Shown here piece after piece: positions 1 through 10,635 of a stretch of DNA of 64,000 nt. The DNA comes from Rhizophagus irregularis (taxonomy: Eukaryota; Glomeromycota; Glomeromycetes; Glomerales; Glomeraceae), in assembly GCF_026210795.1 (NCBI RefSeq), contig NC_089430.1, forward strand, positions 992,001 to 1,056,000, written 5' to 3'. Positions within the stretch are counted from its first letter, which is position 1. Every line of letters starts with the position of its first letter. Under the pieces are notes generated by a model that was not told the origin of the DNA, made no database searches, and was given only the letters and a program-made list of their open reading frames with translations. A program made the position numbers and the translations under genes.

Positions 1-1112
1 ACATACAGGAAGCACAGGTAGATCAAGAGGAAGTGGAGCCAGTTGTTGAGAAACCTGCTGAGGAAAAACCCGCTCCTGTTGAGAAGAAGCCTACTGAAGA
101 GACCAAAAAGACTCCACCACCAGTACCACTTAAGCCCGATTGCTTGAAGGTAAAACCCGCACCTGTCATCAAAGAGGATCCTATTCCTGAGGAATCTCCA
201 GCTCCTATAGAATCAGATACTGATGAACCTATAGATAGCTTCTCGAACTGTTATCTATCTGATGAGGAACCTGATCAAGAAAATGAGCCGCCTGCTGAGG
301 AACCTGCATTTAAAGCTGATGATGACTATGACGTTTTAGATGACTTGCTATCTGACTCAGATTTTACAACTGTGAACCCAGCTCCTGAACAACAACCCGA
401 GTCTCCCGCAGAATTTTCTGCATCTGTCACTAAGCCTGACCCAGAACCGGCTCCTGAAAAACAATACGAGTCTCCCGCAGAATTTTCTGCATCTGTCACT
501 AAGCCTGACCCAGAACCGGCTCCTGAAGAACAACCTATCCCAGAACACGACACAGAACTAGAAGTTGACTGGGACCCTGAACCAAAGGAAGGTACTCGAG
601 CACACTGGGCTTGGCATGAAAGGCACCGATGGGATCGTAAGCCATGGGTCAAGAATTCAAAGGACCAGGTCTTCAATGATCTCTACAATACAGGTAAGGA
701 TTTATGGGCTAAGTACCAAGACGTGTCAGACGACTATGACTGGGAAATACTCGCGTTTGAAGTAGAGGAATGTCCCACAACACGTATTGAGGACGAGTAC
801 CAGTACTACCTTAGGGAGGTAGTAGACCGCTTCAAGGACTGGATAGAATATAATGGGTACTTACCTAAAACACCTAGCCGTAAAGAACTCACAGATCTAA
901 TAAGAGCATATAAGGAGGATCATGATGCCGAGATTATCCCTACCACCTCCGGTTATGAAACTATGAAGATGAATAAGGGTAAAGCACGAGAGATCCCTGA
1001 GGAACGTCCAAAAACTGATATGGAACGTGAATGGGAAGCCGCCAATGGAATTGTCGACGACTGGGATGAAGAGGATCTTGATCGTGTATGCAGCAAGATT
1101 GACTCCTTTTAA
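1..1112 (+). CDS. C-terminal part of D5-like helicase fusion protein, acidic Pro/Glu-rich tail (5' partial)
   Basis: The frame is open from the first base, so the gene starts upstream of the window; it ends in TAA at 1110-1112. The visible part is a long Pro/Glu/Asp-rich, probably disordered stretch followed by a conserved Trp-rich charged domain (roughly 535-1000). It includes a near-exact tandem duplication of about 22 codons (about 400-530) that copy 2 lacks. The homologous ORF at 16221-17705 extends further N-terminal and begins with a domain resembling the winged-helix tail of viral primase-helicases. I therefore read this as the C-terminal extension of the element's replicative helicase. 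The function of the tail is unknown. PolB follows 83 bp downstream. Confidence 0.6.
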   Translation, partial: IQEAQVDQEEVEPVVEKPAEEKPAPVEKKPTEETKKTPPPVPLKPDCLKVKPAPVIKEDPIPEESPAPIESDTDEPIDSFSNCYLSDEEPDQENEPPAEEPAFKADDDYDVLDDLLSDSDFTTVNPAPEQQPESPAEFSASVTKPDPEPAPEKQYESPAEFSASVTKPDPEPAPEEQPIPEHDTELEVDWDPEPKEGTRAHWAWHERHRWDRKPWVKNSKDQVFNDLYNTGKDLWAKYQDVSDDYDWEILAFEVEECPTTRIEDEYQYYLREVVDRFKDWIEYNGYLPKTPSRKELTDLIRAYKEDHDAEIIPTTSGYETMKMNKGKAREIPEERPKTDMEREWEAANGIVDDWDEEDLDRVCSKIDSF

Positions 1113-1195
1113 TAAGATAAGCACTTCTTAGTTATCTTATATTTTTTGTATAAATAACCTATATTACAACTGAACACAATTCATAAATACATCAA

Positions 1196-3075
1196 ATGGT
1201 TTATTCAGAGATTGTCCGTGCTTTACCTACAAGACCGGATATCAAAGAATTACAGTATTCAGGCGCAAGATTTTCCAGAGGAGCAATAGCAAGACTTGGA
1301 CAGCGACTCCAATCCCGGTATCCGACACATAAATTTCAGATTCTGCTCCCCTATGAAGACTGGAAACCCGGTGGATGGACATCAGGAAACCAACCAGCCA
1401 GCCTCTTCTCACTCTTGGACCACTACGACGAAGCACAACTACCGGATGACGCAGACCCTGATTATTTTGAACGATTCATAATTTATGTGAGAGATGCCCC
1501 ACCGGTTGCAGATGGTTGCAACGGGGAGCTAAATGATTGCCTGTATGAATGCCTAAAATATATCTACGGCACATTCTCTAAAATGCCAAAGTCAATCGAA
1601 AAGCCCGAGTATATCAAAAAGGCATTAGGTCTCAATCGTGATGCTCCAGTTCCAGTCTCATATATGGATAAGGTTGAACAACTTGCAGGAAGCCTTGCAC
1701 TTAATATTGTAGGGGATTCCACTCGAATTTCCAAGAGCAAATCTGACAGACGTGCAACACTTATCCTGTCTGAAGGCCACTACTCTCTTGCACTGAATCC
1801 CGGAAGACTCCACCCTAGCAAATTAGATAGAAAACAAAAGTCTCCCTTTGTTTATCGTGAAGATGGGGTTAATAATGTAGTAACAATATACAATGGTAAG
1901 ACAGTTAAGTCTCTTACAGTTGGACAGTTTCAGAAAGGTAAGAACTCTGATAGTTACTCCTTCATCCCTATCGAGAAGAATTGTAAAACTGGAATATATG
2001 AAACACTTGAGGAAACATACCAGAGGATCCATGAAGAGCGGGATTCCTTCCTACAGGCTACAAAGAAGTTCGGTCTAGGAATCGACTTATCTTACCACAA
2101 CTGGTCGTACAAGAGAACTGCACTCTGGCTTTTTGAACGGTTTAGTGTAGGGGTTCCAGCCAATGATCCTCTTGACCCAGTCGAAGCAGAGTGGATAAGT
2201 GATGCAATGATGGGAGGTCTTATCTGGGCAGATAATGAATGGAAGGGCTATGGAAGGCAATACGACGTGACAAGTTTGTATCCAAGTATTCAGCAATCAA
2301 ATGCAAACTTTCCAATCTGACAAGGTAAGTTTCAAATACTCAAAGACTTTGTAGACCATAGAGGTTATGCCTTGTATGGATTATTTCGTGCTAGCTCCCA
2401 GGAGCGCCCAAGGGCAAGATAAGTGGTAATGACATTCTCTTCCGACAGAATAAGAGGGGAGTCTATACATTCATTGACTTACAACGAGCAAAGAAACTTG
2501 GACTCGATATACAGTTAATCCAGGATGGAAAGCCAAATGCCTTGATATATGACAGAGAAGCAAGAATTCCTGGGACTGTAATATTTGGTGAGTATGTCCA
2601 CTTTCTCTTTAATATAAAGAACCAGGGTGGCGTGGCCGGTCGTGTTGCAAAGAGAGTTCTCAATACACTATGGGGAGCATTCTGCCAGAGGAAACGCAAT
2701 TACAAGACACTCACCACAGATCAAACAGATCCATTCAAGTTTCCAGAAGGCCACACACTTGACTCCATCGTACCAGTAGGATCTGACCAGTGGCGATTCC
2801 AGTTCACAAACCCAGGTAGTCCCTTCAAGGATGAGTATCCTAGGATCGCTCCATTCTTATTAGCACATGGACGGAAGATGACTTCAGAGTTATTAGAACC
2901 ATATAAGGATAAAGTACGACGCATCCATACAGATGGATTTATTCTAGAGGAACAGCCGAGTAGTCCTACACTTATCACTTGTCCAGAAAATGCATCCAAA
3001 GCATTGAAAGCTCTCAAGTTTGAAACCGCAGGATACTGCCATGTGAAAAATGCAAACAAGGTTATCTGGATATGA
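1196..3075 (+). pseudogene. B-family DNA polymerase with OTU-like N-terminal domain, broken
   Basis: Polymerase motif A is visible as YDVTSLYPS (codons near 2257-2290), motif B as KRVLNTLWGAF (near 2655), and motif C as RIHTDGF (near 2920), a variant of the usual DTDS. N-terminal to motif A lies an OTU-protease-like pattern, NDCLYECL near 1535 and GHYSLAL near 1770, giving Cys and His candidates. No exonuclease DxE motif is visible, and the gene (about 620 codons) is short for a Polinton PolB. It is broken twice: TGA at 2318-2320 where copy 2 has CAA, and a 23-bp insertion near 2386-2414 that shifts the frame. The inferred role is replication of the element; this copy should be dead. Confidence 0.8.
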
Positions 3076-3188
3076 TTGCCAAGAATGCGGTTGGGTTTAC
3101 AGTAGGTATATATATTTTTTCTTGCTTGAATGTAAAGTCAATTTGAAGATTCCTATTTATTACAAAGTACAAAAAAGTATAAGGAATT

Positions 3189-3659
3189 ATGTCAACATAT
3201 ACCGAATTAGCAAGCATTATTAACAGCACTGACAGCATTAGTGATAAAGTTATTTATGATGCATCATGCAATCAGTTCACCATTGTTTCTGATGAAACTG
3301 TCTTCAAGATTATCCGTGCATTGAAAGACACTATAGTAGTCGCATTAGTATCTGGGTTTAGCAAAACCAGCTACCTTGTCCAGGATCATGTGAAGTATAT
3401 CAAGCGAATCCAGACGGCAAATTCTCCTGTATCATATGTGAAGTTCGTGGCCAGAAAACTCTTCCCAGATAATGCGGCATATACTGCTAAGATAGCAAAA
3501 ATCTGTGAATCATACAAGAATAAACAAGCTCTCCTAGATAAGCTTGAGGTCCTCTTCGAATTGTATTATAATGCGACTAAGGACTCATCAACCGGTCCCC
3601 CAAAGCGAGCTATTACTAAAAACGAGGCTGAGAAAACCTTAGCAGAACTTCTTGCATAA
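3189..3659 (+). CDS. conserved element protein of unknown function (156 aa)
   Basis: This intact ORF starts at ATG 3189, 113 bp after PolB, and is conserved in copy 2, where the start region is split by a MITE. The product is soluble-looking and largely helical, with no transmembrane segment, cysteine cluster or recognisable motif, and a Lys/Glu-rich C terminus. Its place between PolB and the F-box-like gene is fixed in both copies, which suggests a genuine element gene. I do not recognise the family. A minor structural or replication accessory protein is possible, but nothing in the sequence decides this. Confidence 0.6.
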   Translation: MSTYTELASIINSTDSISDKVIYDASCNQFTIVSDETVFKIIRALKDTIVVALVSGFSKTSYLVQDHVKYIKRIQTANSPVSYVKFVARKLFPDNAAYTAKIAKICESYKNKQALLDKLEVLFELYYNATKDSSTGPPKRAITKNEAEKTLAELLA

Positions 3660-3752
3660 GCGGCTCCTGTACGAATTTAGTTTATATTTTTTATCCATTT
3701 GTAATGTGCATACAGTAATTGAAGATGGCTATAGTATAAGTAACATAACATC

Positions 3753-4151
3753 ATGTTGGACCGATTACCAGTAGAAATAGTCGAACGTATTGTTGCAAAG
3801 ATCCCAGATACTGACCTTATTGCAGCGAGTAAAGTAGATAGTGTGTGGTGGCAGGAGGTTCGTCAAGAAGCATATAAGAGATGGAAAAATTACGCTACTA
3901 CGATCGGGGATGTGTACTGGGAAATCCAGGCTCTTGGAAAGCGGTTTGAAAAGAGGGATATTGAGTGGATGACATTTGAAGATGTAAACGACACCTATAA
4001 AAACTGGATAGACCGCCTCACCGAGGATCAGCTTTATATTATGGAGAAAATGCTTAGGAATGAGATGGTTGTGAACCCCCAAGAAAGGGAAACCATAGAG
4101 CATGCATTAAGTGAACATAGATGGGGAGGCGATCCTTGGGGAGTGGAATGA
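3753..4151 (+). CDS. F-box-like protein (132 aa), C terminus altered
   Basis: The N terminus fits an F-box: LPVEIVERIVAKIPDTDLIA, then a Val/Trp-spaced helix and YKRW. Such a domain would recruit a host SCF ubiquitin ligase; that is established for F-box proteins in general and only inferred here. No substrate-binding repeats follow, so the rest is a short helical tail. Relative to copy 2 (20486-20902), an 11-bp deletion near 4138 changes the reading frame and ends the protein early. A 12-bp in-frame difference lies near 3910. The E3 fragment has a related ORF (54167-54604) next to its left terminus. Confidence 0.6.
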   Translation: MLDRLPVEIVERIVAKIPDTDLIAASKVDSVWWQEVRQEAYKRWKNYATTIGDVYWEIQALGKRFEKRDIEWMTFEDVNDTYKNWIDRLTEDQLYIMEKMLRNEMVVNPQERETIEHALSEHRWGGDPWGVE

Positions 4152-4705
4152 TTGGACTCAACAGGAGTAAGCATTTTGTACTTGACTTTCGTAGGAATTA
4201 CCCTGCAGAGTCATATTTTTTAGATCCGGCCGGCATTACCGCGTAATCCCAAATTACCTAAAAAGGAAATTTATGTTACACAGGGTTCCAAACGCATTCT
4301 TACCAAATCGATTTTTTGTGGAACGGGTATCGCCCAAAAAGGAAATGATCTACGTACCGCATGAAATCACGTGACACTCTACACATTTGTTCAGGGTATC
4401 ACGTGACATGAACTCCGTTCACATTTTCTGTAATACTGTATAATCCATAGTTTTTCCATGAATGCATTCTAGGCCAATAACCCAGTAACCTTATCATCAG
4501 GTATCCTTGCATTTTTTCGACAAGGACTGATGACCATGTAACCTTATCATCAGGTATCCTTTCATTTTTTCGACAAGGATTGATGACCATGTAACCTTAT
4601 CATCAGGTATCCTTGCATTTTTTAATAAGGACTGATGACCGTGTCACTTGGTTATTGTAAATTGAAGAAAACTATTAGGTATGTAGACACGTACAGAAAA
4701 AAGAC
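4152..4705. promoter_or_regulatory. intergenic region, likely promoter of the NPITGR gene
   Basis: There is no ORF worth calling in this 554-bp gap, which is conserved in copy 2 (20903-21431). It holds a short motif TCATATTTTTTAG shortly after the stop, two CACGTGAC boxes (about 4366 and 4400), and three tandem hairpin-forming repeats just upstream of the next gene. Conservation between copies, and the largest spacing in the element, point to a regulatory or replication role, but neither is shown. Confidence 0.4.
4485..4647 (+). repeat. three tandem about 58-bp hairpin units
   Basis: Each unit reads ATCATCAGGTATCCTTG, a short T-rich loop, then (C)AAGGACTGATGACC, so TCATCAG/TCCTTG pairs with CAAGGA/CTGATGA. 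The same three-unit array occurs in copy 2 at 21213-21370 with small changes, mostly in the loop. Confidence 0.75.
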
Positions 4706-5287
4706 ATGTCTTACCCTTATATAGCTAACCCTATAACTGGATGTCCAATTATTATCGGTGGAGATACCTTTAATCGAATAGTTATGGAATCCCATGATTA
4801 TATTGATGGAAGGCTTGTCCGTAGACAAACTGCACCTCCACCTGAAGAGCAACCTGTATATTTGAATACAGATACAGGACGTTATGTTCGACGTGGTACT
4901 AGAACATATCATAGACTGATTGAGAGTGACTATGAGGTAGTTGAGGATTACTACCTTGTCCATTATGAAGAAGAGGCGCTTATAAAGGAAATCATCAATG
5001 AAACACGCTATAATGAGGAAAATCTTGATGGGCAGCGGTTAACTTTCAATGATATACAACAAATCAGGGCCGCTATTCAGGCTGACCAAGATGAATATAA
5101 TGATTTTATCTTACAGCAAGATATGACTAACGGGACACCTTCCTCTGGTCCTTCCGGTCGTCCACGAACTTTGGAGGACCATACCCCGAGACTTGCAGAG
5201 CTTAATATTGAGTTGTGTAGGGAATGTCTCATGCCTGTAAGCCCAAGTGACTTAACGGACAAGTTGTGCAAGGACTGCTCCGAATAG
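4706..5287 (+). CDS. NPITGR-motif protein with C-terminal C2C2 zinc finger (193 aa)
   Basis: The N terminus holds NPITGCPIIIGGDTF (NPITGRPI in copy 2). This resembles the NPxTGRxI core of the short adaptor motif found in proteins of large DNA viruses and Polinton-like viruses; the flanking cysteines of the classic 2-cysteine form are missing. The middle is acidic. The C terminus has a four-cysteine zinc-binding pattern, CRECL ... CKDC, over about 20 residues. The start is at ATG 4706, directly after the hairpin array. In viruses such proteins are linked to virion or scaffold interactions; any role here is inference. The Arg-to-Cys change in the motif is specific to this copy. Confidence 0.55.
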   Translation: MSYPYIANPITGCPIIIGGDTFNRIVMESHDYIDGRLVRRQTAPPPEEQPVYLNTDTGRYVRRGTRTYHRLIESDYEVVEDYYLVHYEEEALIKEIINETRYNEENLDGQRLTFNDIQQIRAAIQADQDEYNDFILQQDMTNGTPSSGPSGRPRTLEDHTPRLAELNIELCRECLMPVSPSDLTDKLCKDCSE

Positions 5288-5332
5288 TTACTTAATTTTG
5301 AATAATTCTTTTTTACATAAAGAAAGATAGCC

Positions 5333-5893
5333 ATGTCAACATCAATCGTAATAAACCAATGCCAAAACTGTGGAGTAATCACTCCAAAAACAGCATATAG
5401 AGGATTATCCAGCGTGTTGTATAGACAGATTATAAAGAAGATTGGCGACGAGAGTGAACCTTTACAAGCCTTGGGACTTGCTAGGGATAAGTTAGTTCAG
5501 ATCATTCGTCGGGGAAGTAATGTGGACTTTACACAATTGTTTACACAAAAACTGGATATGAATATTATGGATGGAGAGCCATATGAAGATATTAGGAAGT
5601 GGCTTCTCGAACAGCTTATAGCCATAGGTTATGACAGTGGAGAAATTGCTTTATATCAATTTCTAAGGGATACATATCCAGATGGTATTGACAAGCCTTT
5701 CACTACATTCTATGAGAACTATGTAAATCATATAAGTAATCCAATGACTAAGAACTTTGCTTCTCGTGCTTTAGGAGCAATAGGGTTGAAGGCTAAGATG
5801 TTAAGGATTGACTTTGAAGGCCGTAAAAAAAGTGCTATGATTCTTAGAGCTTCTGCAGACGAATTACTTGATATTCTCACAAGATACTATTAA
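5333..5893 (+). CDS. conserved element protein, possible winged-helix domain (186 aa)
   Basis: This intact ORF starts 45 bp after the zinc-finger gene and has a near-identical partner at 22062-22622. The N terminus has a single CxxC (CQNC). The last third (FYENYVNH ... NFASRALGAIGL ... EGRKKSAMIL) resembles the winged-helix segment at the end of viral primase-helicases, so DNA binding is possible. I do not recognise the family with confidence. Its 3' end overlaps the 3' end of the convergent ATPase gene by 17 bp, so the two transcripts must converge. Confidence 0.55.
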   Translation: MSTSIVINQCQNCGVITPKTAYRGLSSVLYRQIIKKIGDESEPLQALGLARDKLVQIIRRGSNVDFTQLFTQKLDMNIMDGEPYEDIRKWLLEQLIAIGYDSGEIALYQFLRDTYPDGIDKPFTTFYENYVNHISNPMTKNFASRALGAIGLKAKMLRIDFEGRKKSAMILRASADELLDILTRYY

Positions 5894-6635
5894 TCCCTAC
5901 TTGTAATGCTCGATGGTCCATGTGGCTCTTAGAAAAGATTTGTAGAAGGACTTCAATACCTTCTATTATTTGTTTATTATCCAGAGGGCAACTAGACTTC
6001 AGGGCTTCATATCGGGAGAATAACTCCTTCACATTCTCAGTTTTCAGAGTTTCAGTCTTTGCAGTCCTACCCTGTACTTTTGCTAAGAAATCCTGAAAGT
6101 CAGCTCCTAGGGTCTTACCAGAGAGTCCATAAGCTTCCCGAAAGACATATTTAATCCAGGTATCTGCATTCTTGGCTAAGACACCAGGTACAAGTAAATG
6201 TTGACATTCTTTAGGGGATGGAAATACCCGAGCAAATTCAATCAAGTGTCCACCTTTTTTTGCTTCAAATACAGCTTTCTGACCATAGGGACTAAACTTG
6301 GATCGAACTGTGATTGAACTGGGTTCAGACTGAGATCGAACTGGATTCAAACTTGGATCAAACTGAGATTGAACTGAGATCGAACTAGGATTGAACTGAG
6401 ATTGCTCTGTGATCGAACTGAGACTAGTATCCCATCTTACTCGAATGGACAGTGGATCACTTTTGGACCGTCTAAGATCAAACACTACAAATTCACGTTG
6501 CAGAGTAAGATCATCAATTACTGGTGCTAATGACTCTGATTCTTCTGTATATAGGCGGATGATTCTCTTGGTATCTGTAAGGCTCCCATGACCTCCATGC
6601 AGTGAGATGTAGTTAACATTTTCTCGAATAGCCTT

Positions 6636-6933
6636 CACTGGTCAAAATCTATGCTATCGGGTATATATCGGGCACCTATATATCGGTAATAAATCGGATA
6701 TATATCGGGCAGTTACATATATCGGGTACACATCGGGTACCCAATATATCACCGATACACACTTGTCAAAATCTATGCTATCGGGTATATATCGGGCACC
6801 TATATATCGGTAATAAATCGGATATATATCGGGCAGTTACATATATCGGGTACACATCGGGTACCCAATATATTACCGATACACACTGGTCAAAATCTAT
6901 GCTATCGGTTATATATCGGGCATCTATATATCG
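6636..6933 (+). repeat. terminal 124-bp unit tandemly repeated (about 2.4 copies)
   Basis: The CACTGGTCAAAATCTATGC end sequence recurs at 6636, 6760 (CACTTGTC) and 6884, a period of 124 bp. Each unit carries several ATATCGGG motifs, the kind of short subterminal motif a CACTA-encoded DNA-binding protein would recognise. The outermost copy carries the target duplication, so the inner ones are duplicated termini. Confidence 0.85.
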
Positions 6934-7179
6934 GTGAAAAGTGAAATGTTTCGGCATAGTATGTCATATATATGACTTACAGTACGGTATAGGTATGCCC
7001 CGAAATCCATCAGAAAATTGGGATTGAATCCGTTCAATCCGATAATTTTTTTATTATTATACCGAATTTTTTTTTCGGATTTTAATTCAAGCCATAATAT
7101 ATTCATTAGTTTATAGTTTATTATATAGTAATATGAAATTATTTATTAATTTGAACCAAAATAAAATTATTATGTTTGT

Positions 7180-7985
7180 TTAAAGTAAACCCACCCCACA
7201 CACTACCCATATCCCAATAAAAAAGAAACATTAGTATGTTTCTTCAAAGTAAATTCCGAAACTCCCTACACATTTACCCAATATCCCAAATAATCCAGGA
7301 AGCTGAAATCTACAAAAAAGAATAAAAAAAGAAACGTTAGTATGTTTCTTCAAAGTAAATTCCAAAAGAACCCACCCTCACACACTTACCCAATATCCCA
7401 AATAATCCAAGAATCCAAAATCTACAATTGTAAAAAATAAAAAAAGAAACGTTAGTACGTTTCTTCAAAGTAAATTCCGAAAAAACCCACCCCCACACAC
7501 TTACAAAGAACCCGGAAAGACGAAATCTACAAAAAAGAATAAAAAAAGAAACGTTAGTACATTTCTTCAAAGTAAATTCCGAAAAAACCCACCCCCACAC
7601 ACTTACAAAGAACCCGGGAAGATGAAATCTACAAAAAAAGAATAAAAAGAAACGTAAGTTCGTTTCTTCAAAGTAAATTCTGAAAGAACTCCCACACATT
7701 TACCTAATATCCCAAATAATCCAGGAAGCCGAAATCTACAATAAAGAATAAAAAAGGAAACGTTAGTATGTTTCTTCAAAGTAAATTCCGAAAAAACCCA
7801 CCCCCACACACTTACAAAGAACCCGGGAAGACGAAATCTACAAAAAAGAATAAAAAAAGAAACGTTAGTACGTTTCTTCAAAGTAAATTCCAAAAGAACC
7901 CACCCCACACACTTACCCAATATCCCAAATAATCCAAGAAGCCGAAGTCTACAAAAAAGAATAAAGAGAAACGTTAGAAAAATAA
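7180..7985 (-). repeat. tandem microexon/intron-like modules, minus strand
   Basis: About eight units of roughly 90-120 bp. Read on the minus strand, each has a hairpin GAAACGTACTAACGTTTC, a T-rich tract ending in TTTTTTGTAG, a short exon-like block (ATTTCGTCTTCCCGGGTTC-type), then GTAAGTGTGTG. These match a branch-point, a 3' splice site, a microexon and a 5' splice site in order. Long reading frames through this stretch are translations of the repeat and are not called as proteins. Confidence 0.65.
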
Positions 7986-8359
7986 ATAAATAAATAAAAA
8001 CAAAAAAGAAACGAAATCCCCTCCTCCTAACTTACCTTCAAGCCGAAATCCAGTTCCAGGAAGGTGTTCCCTTAGAAAAACGAACGTCCTAAGCCGTTTA
8101 AGCCGAATTCCGAAGGGGAAGACCGAAGGAGAATAAAAAATATTTTTTTTTAAAAAAAAAATAAAAAAAAATAGGATTTGACCAGATTATCTGATCAATC
8201 CGGTCAATCCAGTCATCCGTGTAACATCCGATCTAGGATTGCTTGCCGAAACTAGGGTTTCGCAAAATCACCCGAAGTTTCGGTTAGGATCCAATCATTT
8301 ATTGATCGTTGATAATCTAATAAAAATCAATACTTAAAAAAAAAATATTTTATTTTTTA

Positions 8360-9245
8360 TTTTTTTTTGTAGGTCGGACTCCTATTTTTTGTAGAATGCC
8401 GGACCTTGGAGACCAGGACGAACCGTCGAACCAATAAAGGTAATGTGGGAGAAGGAGACCGGGGTTATGTGTTTTACTGTAATTAAGAAACGTTTTTAAC
8501 GTTTCTTTCTTTTTTTTGTAGAACTAGGACGCCGGACTCTTGGAAACGAACCCGGACTTGGAATGTGTGTAAGGAAAGAGGAAGGGTTAATATTAAAGAA
8601 ACATTTTTAACGTTTCTAAAAACGTTTCTTTCTTAATTTTTTTTATAGAACTAGGACGCCGGACTCTTGGAAGCGAACCCGGACTTGGATAATGTAAGGA
8701 ATGGGAAGAGGGGAAATGTTTTTTTAATATTATGTAAAGAAACGTACTTACGTTTCTTTCTTTATTTTTTTGTAGGGCTAGGACGCCGGACTCTTGAAAA
8801 TGAATCCGGACTTGGATAATGTTAGGAATAGGGGAGGGAATTGGTTTTTTGAATATTAAAGAAACGTACTAACGTTTCTTTCTTTGTTTTTTTGTAGGAC
8901 TAGGACGCCGGACTCTTAGAAGGTGGACTTACACTTGATGTAAGTTGGGTGGGTGTAATGTGTCATGTGTGTTAAATAAGAAACGTTTCTAACGTTTCTT
9001 TCTTCTTTTTGTAGGAAAGCCAGACGAAATTACGAACCGAACTTTTGAGTGAAGGTATTAATGGGAGAGAAATTTACTTCTCTTAGTAATATTACTAATG
9101 TTACATTTTTTTCTTTTATTGTAGGAACGCCAGACGAATTATACGAACCGGACTTTAGTGAAAGGTAAATGGGGAAGGGGAGTTTCACGTTTATTTTTTT
9201 TCCTTAGTAACATTACTTTTTTTTTCTTTTGTAGGTTCTTGGAGT
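8360..9245 (+). repeat. tandem microexon/intron-like modules, plus strand
   Basis: About seven units on the plus strand, diverging from the minus-strand array. The typical unit is TTTTTTTGTAG, then an exon-like block (ACTAGGACGCCGGACTCTTGG and about 20 more bases), then GTAAGG or GTAAGT, then a purine-rich spacer and a hairpin such as AAAGAAACGTACTAACGTTTCTTT (about 8858-8881). The exon-like blocks drift gradually from unit to unit, as expected of old serial duplication. Confidence 0.65.
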
Positions 9246-10635
9246 TTCTAAATAAATATTTATTATTTGATATTACGAAAAATCAGTGATTTTACCATGT
9301 TGACTGGTATGCATGATAGGTGACAAATAGGCTACCGATAGGTACCCGATTTGTGACTAATTGGTATATTTAAGTAGGGTTTTGTATTATTTAAAGCGAT
9401 AAAGAGTTTAACTTGCAGTGTAATTCTAGTATAAATAGTATAAATGCATTTTTTTTATTAATTATAATAATCCGGTTAAAATCCATGGCCCAATCAGAAT
9501 TTGTTATTGTAATCAGGCGATTGATCACATGATTTCGGTATTTATATTTCGCACTTTGTTTATTTTTTTTTTCTTTCGTAAAAGCCCTTTCTCTTAAACT
9601 TTTTATTTAAAACAAACTCTTTACTTAGTTATTATGAAATAATATTAATATATATTTTTTTTTTATTTTTATATTTAGAAATAAACATAAAGGTATATTT
9701 TCATTATGCTTGTTTTTTTCTTTTTATATATACATTTTCTATTGACGTTCTAATACTTTTTTTTCTTTTCTCTCACTAATGTTTTCTACCACTTAACATT
9801 TTCTATTAATATTAAATACTACTAACATGTTTTTATTAACATTCTCCTATTAACATTTTCTATTTTACTAACTTTTCTTTCTTCCTACTAACATTTTTAC
9901 TAATATTTTCTATATTTACCACTAACGTTTTTATTAACATTTCTATTTTATTTTCTCCTATTAATTAATATACTTACTAATATTTTCACTGATATTTCTT
10001 TTAAATAATAAACAGATATAACAAAACAAGCAAAGAGGTAATTTTATTATCATTGCTACTTTCAGTAGAACTTAACATATTACATAGTATAATTATGTTC
10101 AACTTTATTTGATTTTACGTAGCAGATAGTGTAAGATTTGTATTATTGCTTTTATGTAAATAAATTTATAAATTTTAATAAAATTGAATTTCATTTAGCC
10201 CAAATTAAAATAAAAAAAAGAGATATAAATCTATTAGTTTTAATATGAAATTGTCAAACGTATACAATAAAAATATATATTACCAATATTTTACATATTT
10301 TACTACCCGATATATGTGTGTTAAATGTATGATATCTATAATATATATCACTGATATTTTACTACACGATATGTGTGTGTTAAATGTATGATATCTATAA
10401 GATATGTCACTGATATTTTACTACCCGATATGTGTGTGTTAAATGTATGATATCTATAAGATATGTCACTGATATTTGACTACCCGATATGTGTAAGATG
10501 TATATATGATGTTTACATGATGTGTCACCGATTTTCTACATTTATACTACACATATCAGGTACCAGATATGTGTAGTATTGTTAAATATCATACACATAT
10601 ATTACATATATTATACACATATCAGGTACCCGATA
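9246..10635. other. AT-rich right half of the CACTA element with 64-bp tandem repeats
   Basis: No gene seen. 9640-10020 is T-rich with recurring ACTAACATTTT-like words. 10290-10510 has about four repeats of roughly 64 bp containing CCGATATGTGTGTGTTAAATGTATGATATCTATA, the right-hand subterminal repeats of the element. Confidence 0.6.

Noticed and set aside
2386-2414. 23-bp GC-rich insertion in PolB copy 1 as a transposon footprint or intron remnant
   Set aside because: It has a small palindrome (GCTCCCAGGAGC) but no target duplication, and copy 2 reads through in frame; the origin cannot be decided.
7337-7920. Two overlapping minus-strand frames of 105-120 codons, Phe/Gly/Val-rich and repetitive
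   Set aside because: They are translations of a tandem intron/exon-like repeat with splice-like sites inside; no protein features.
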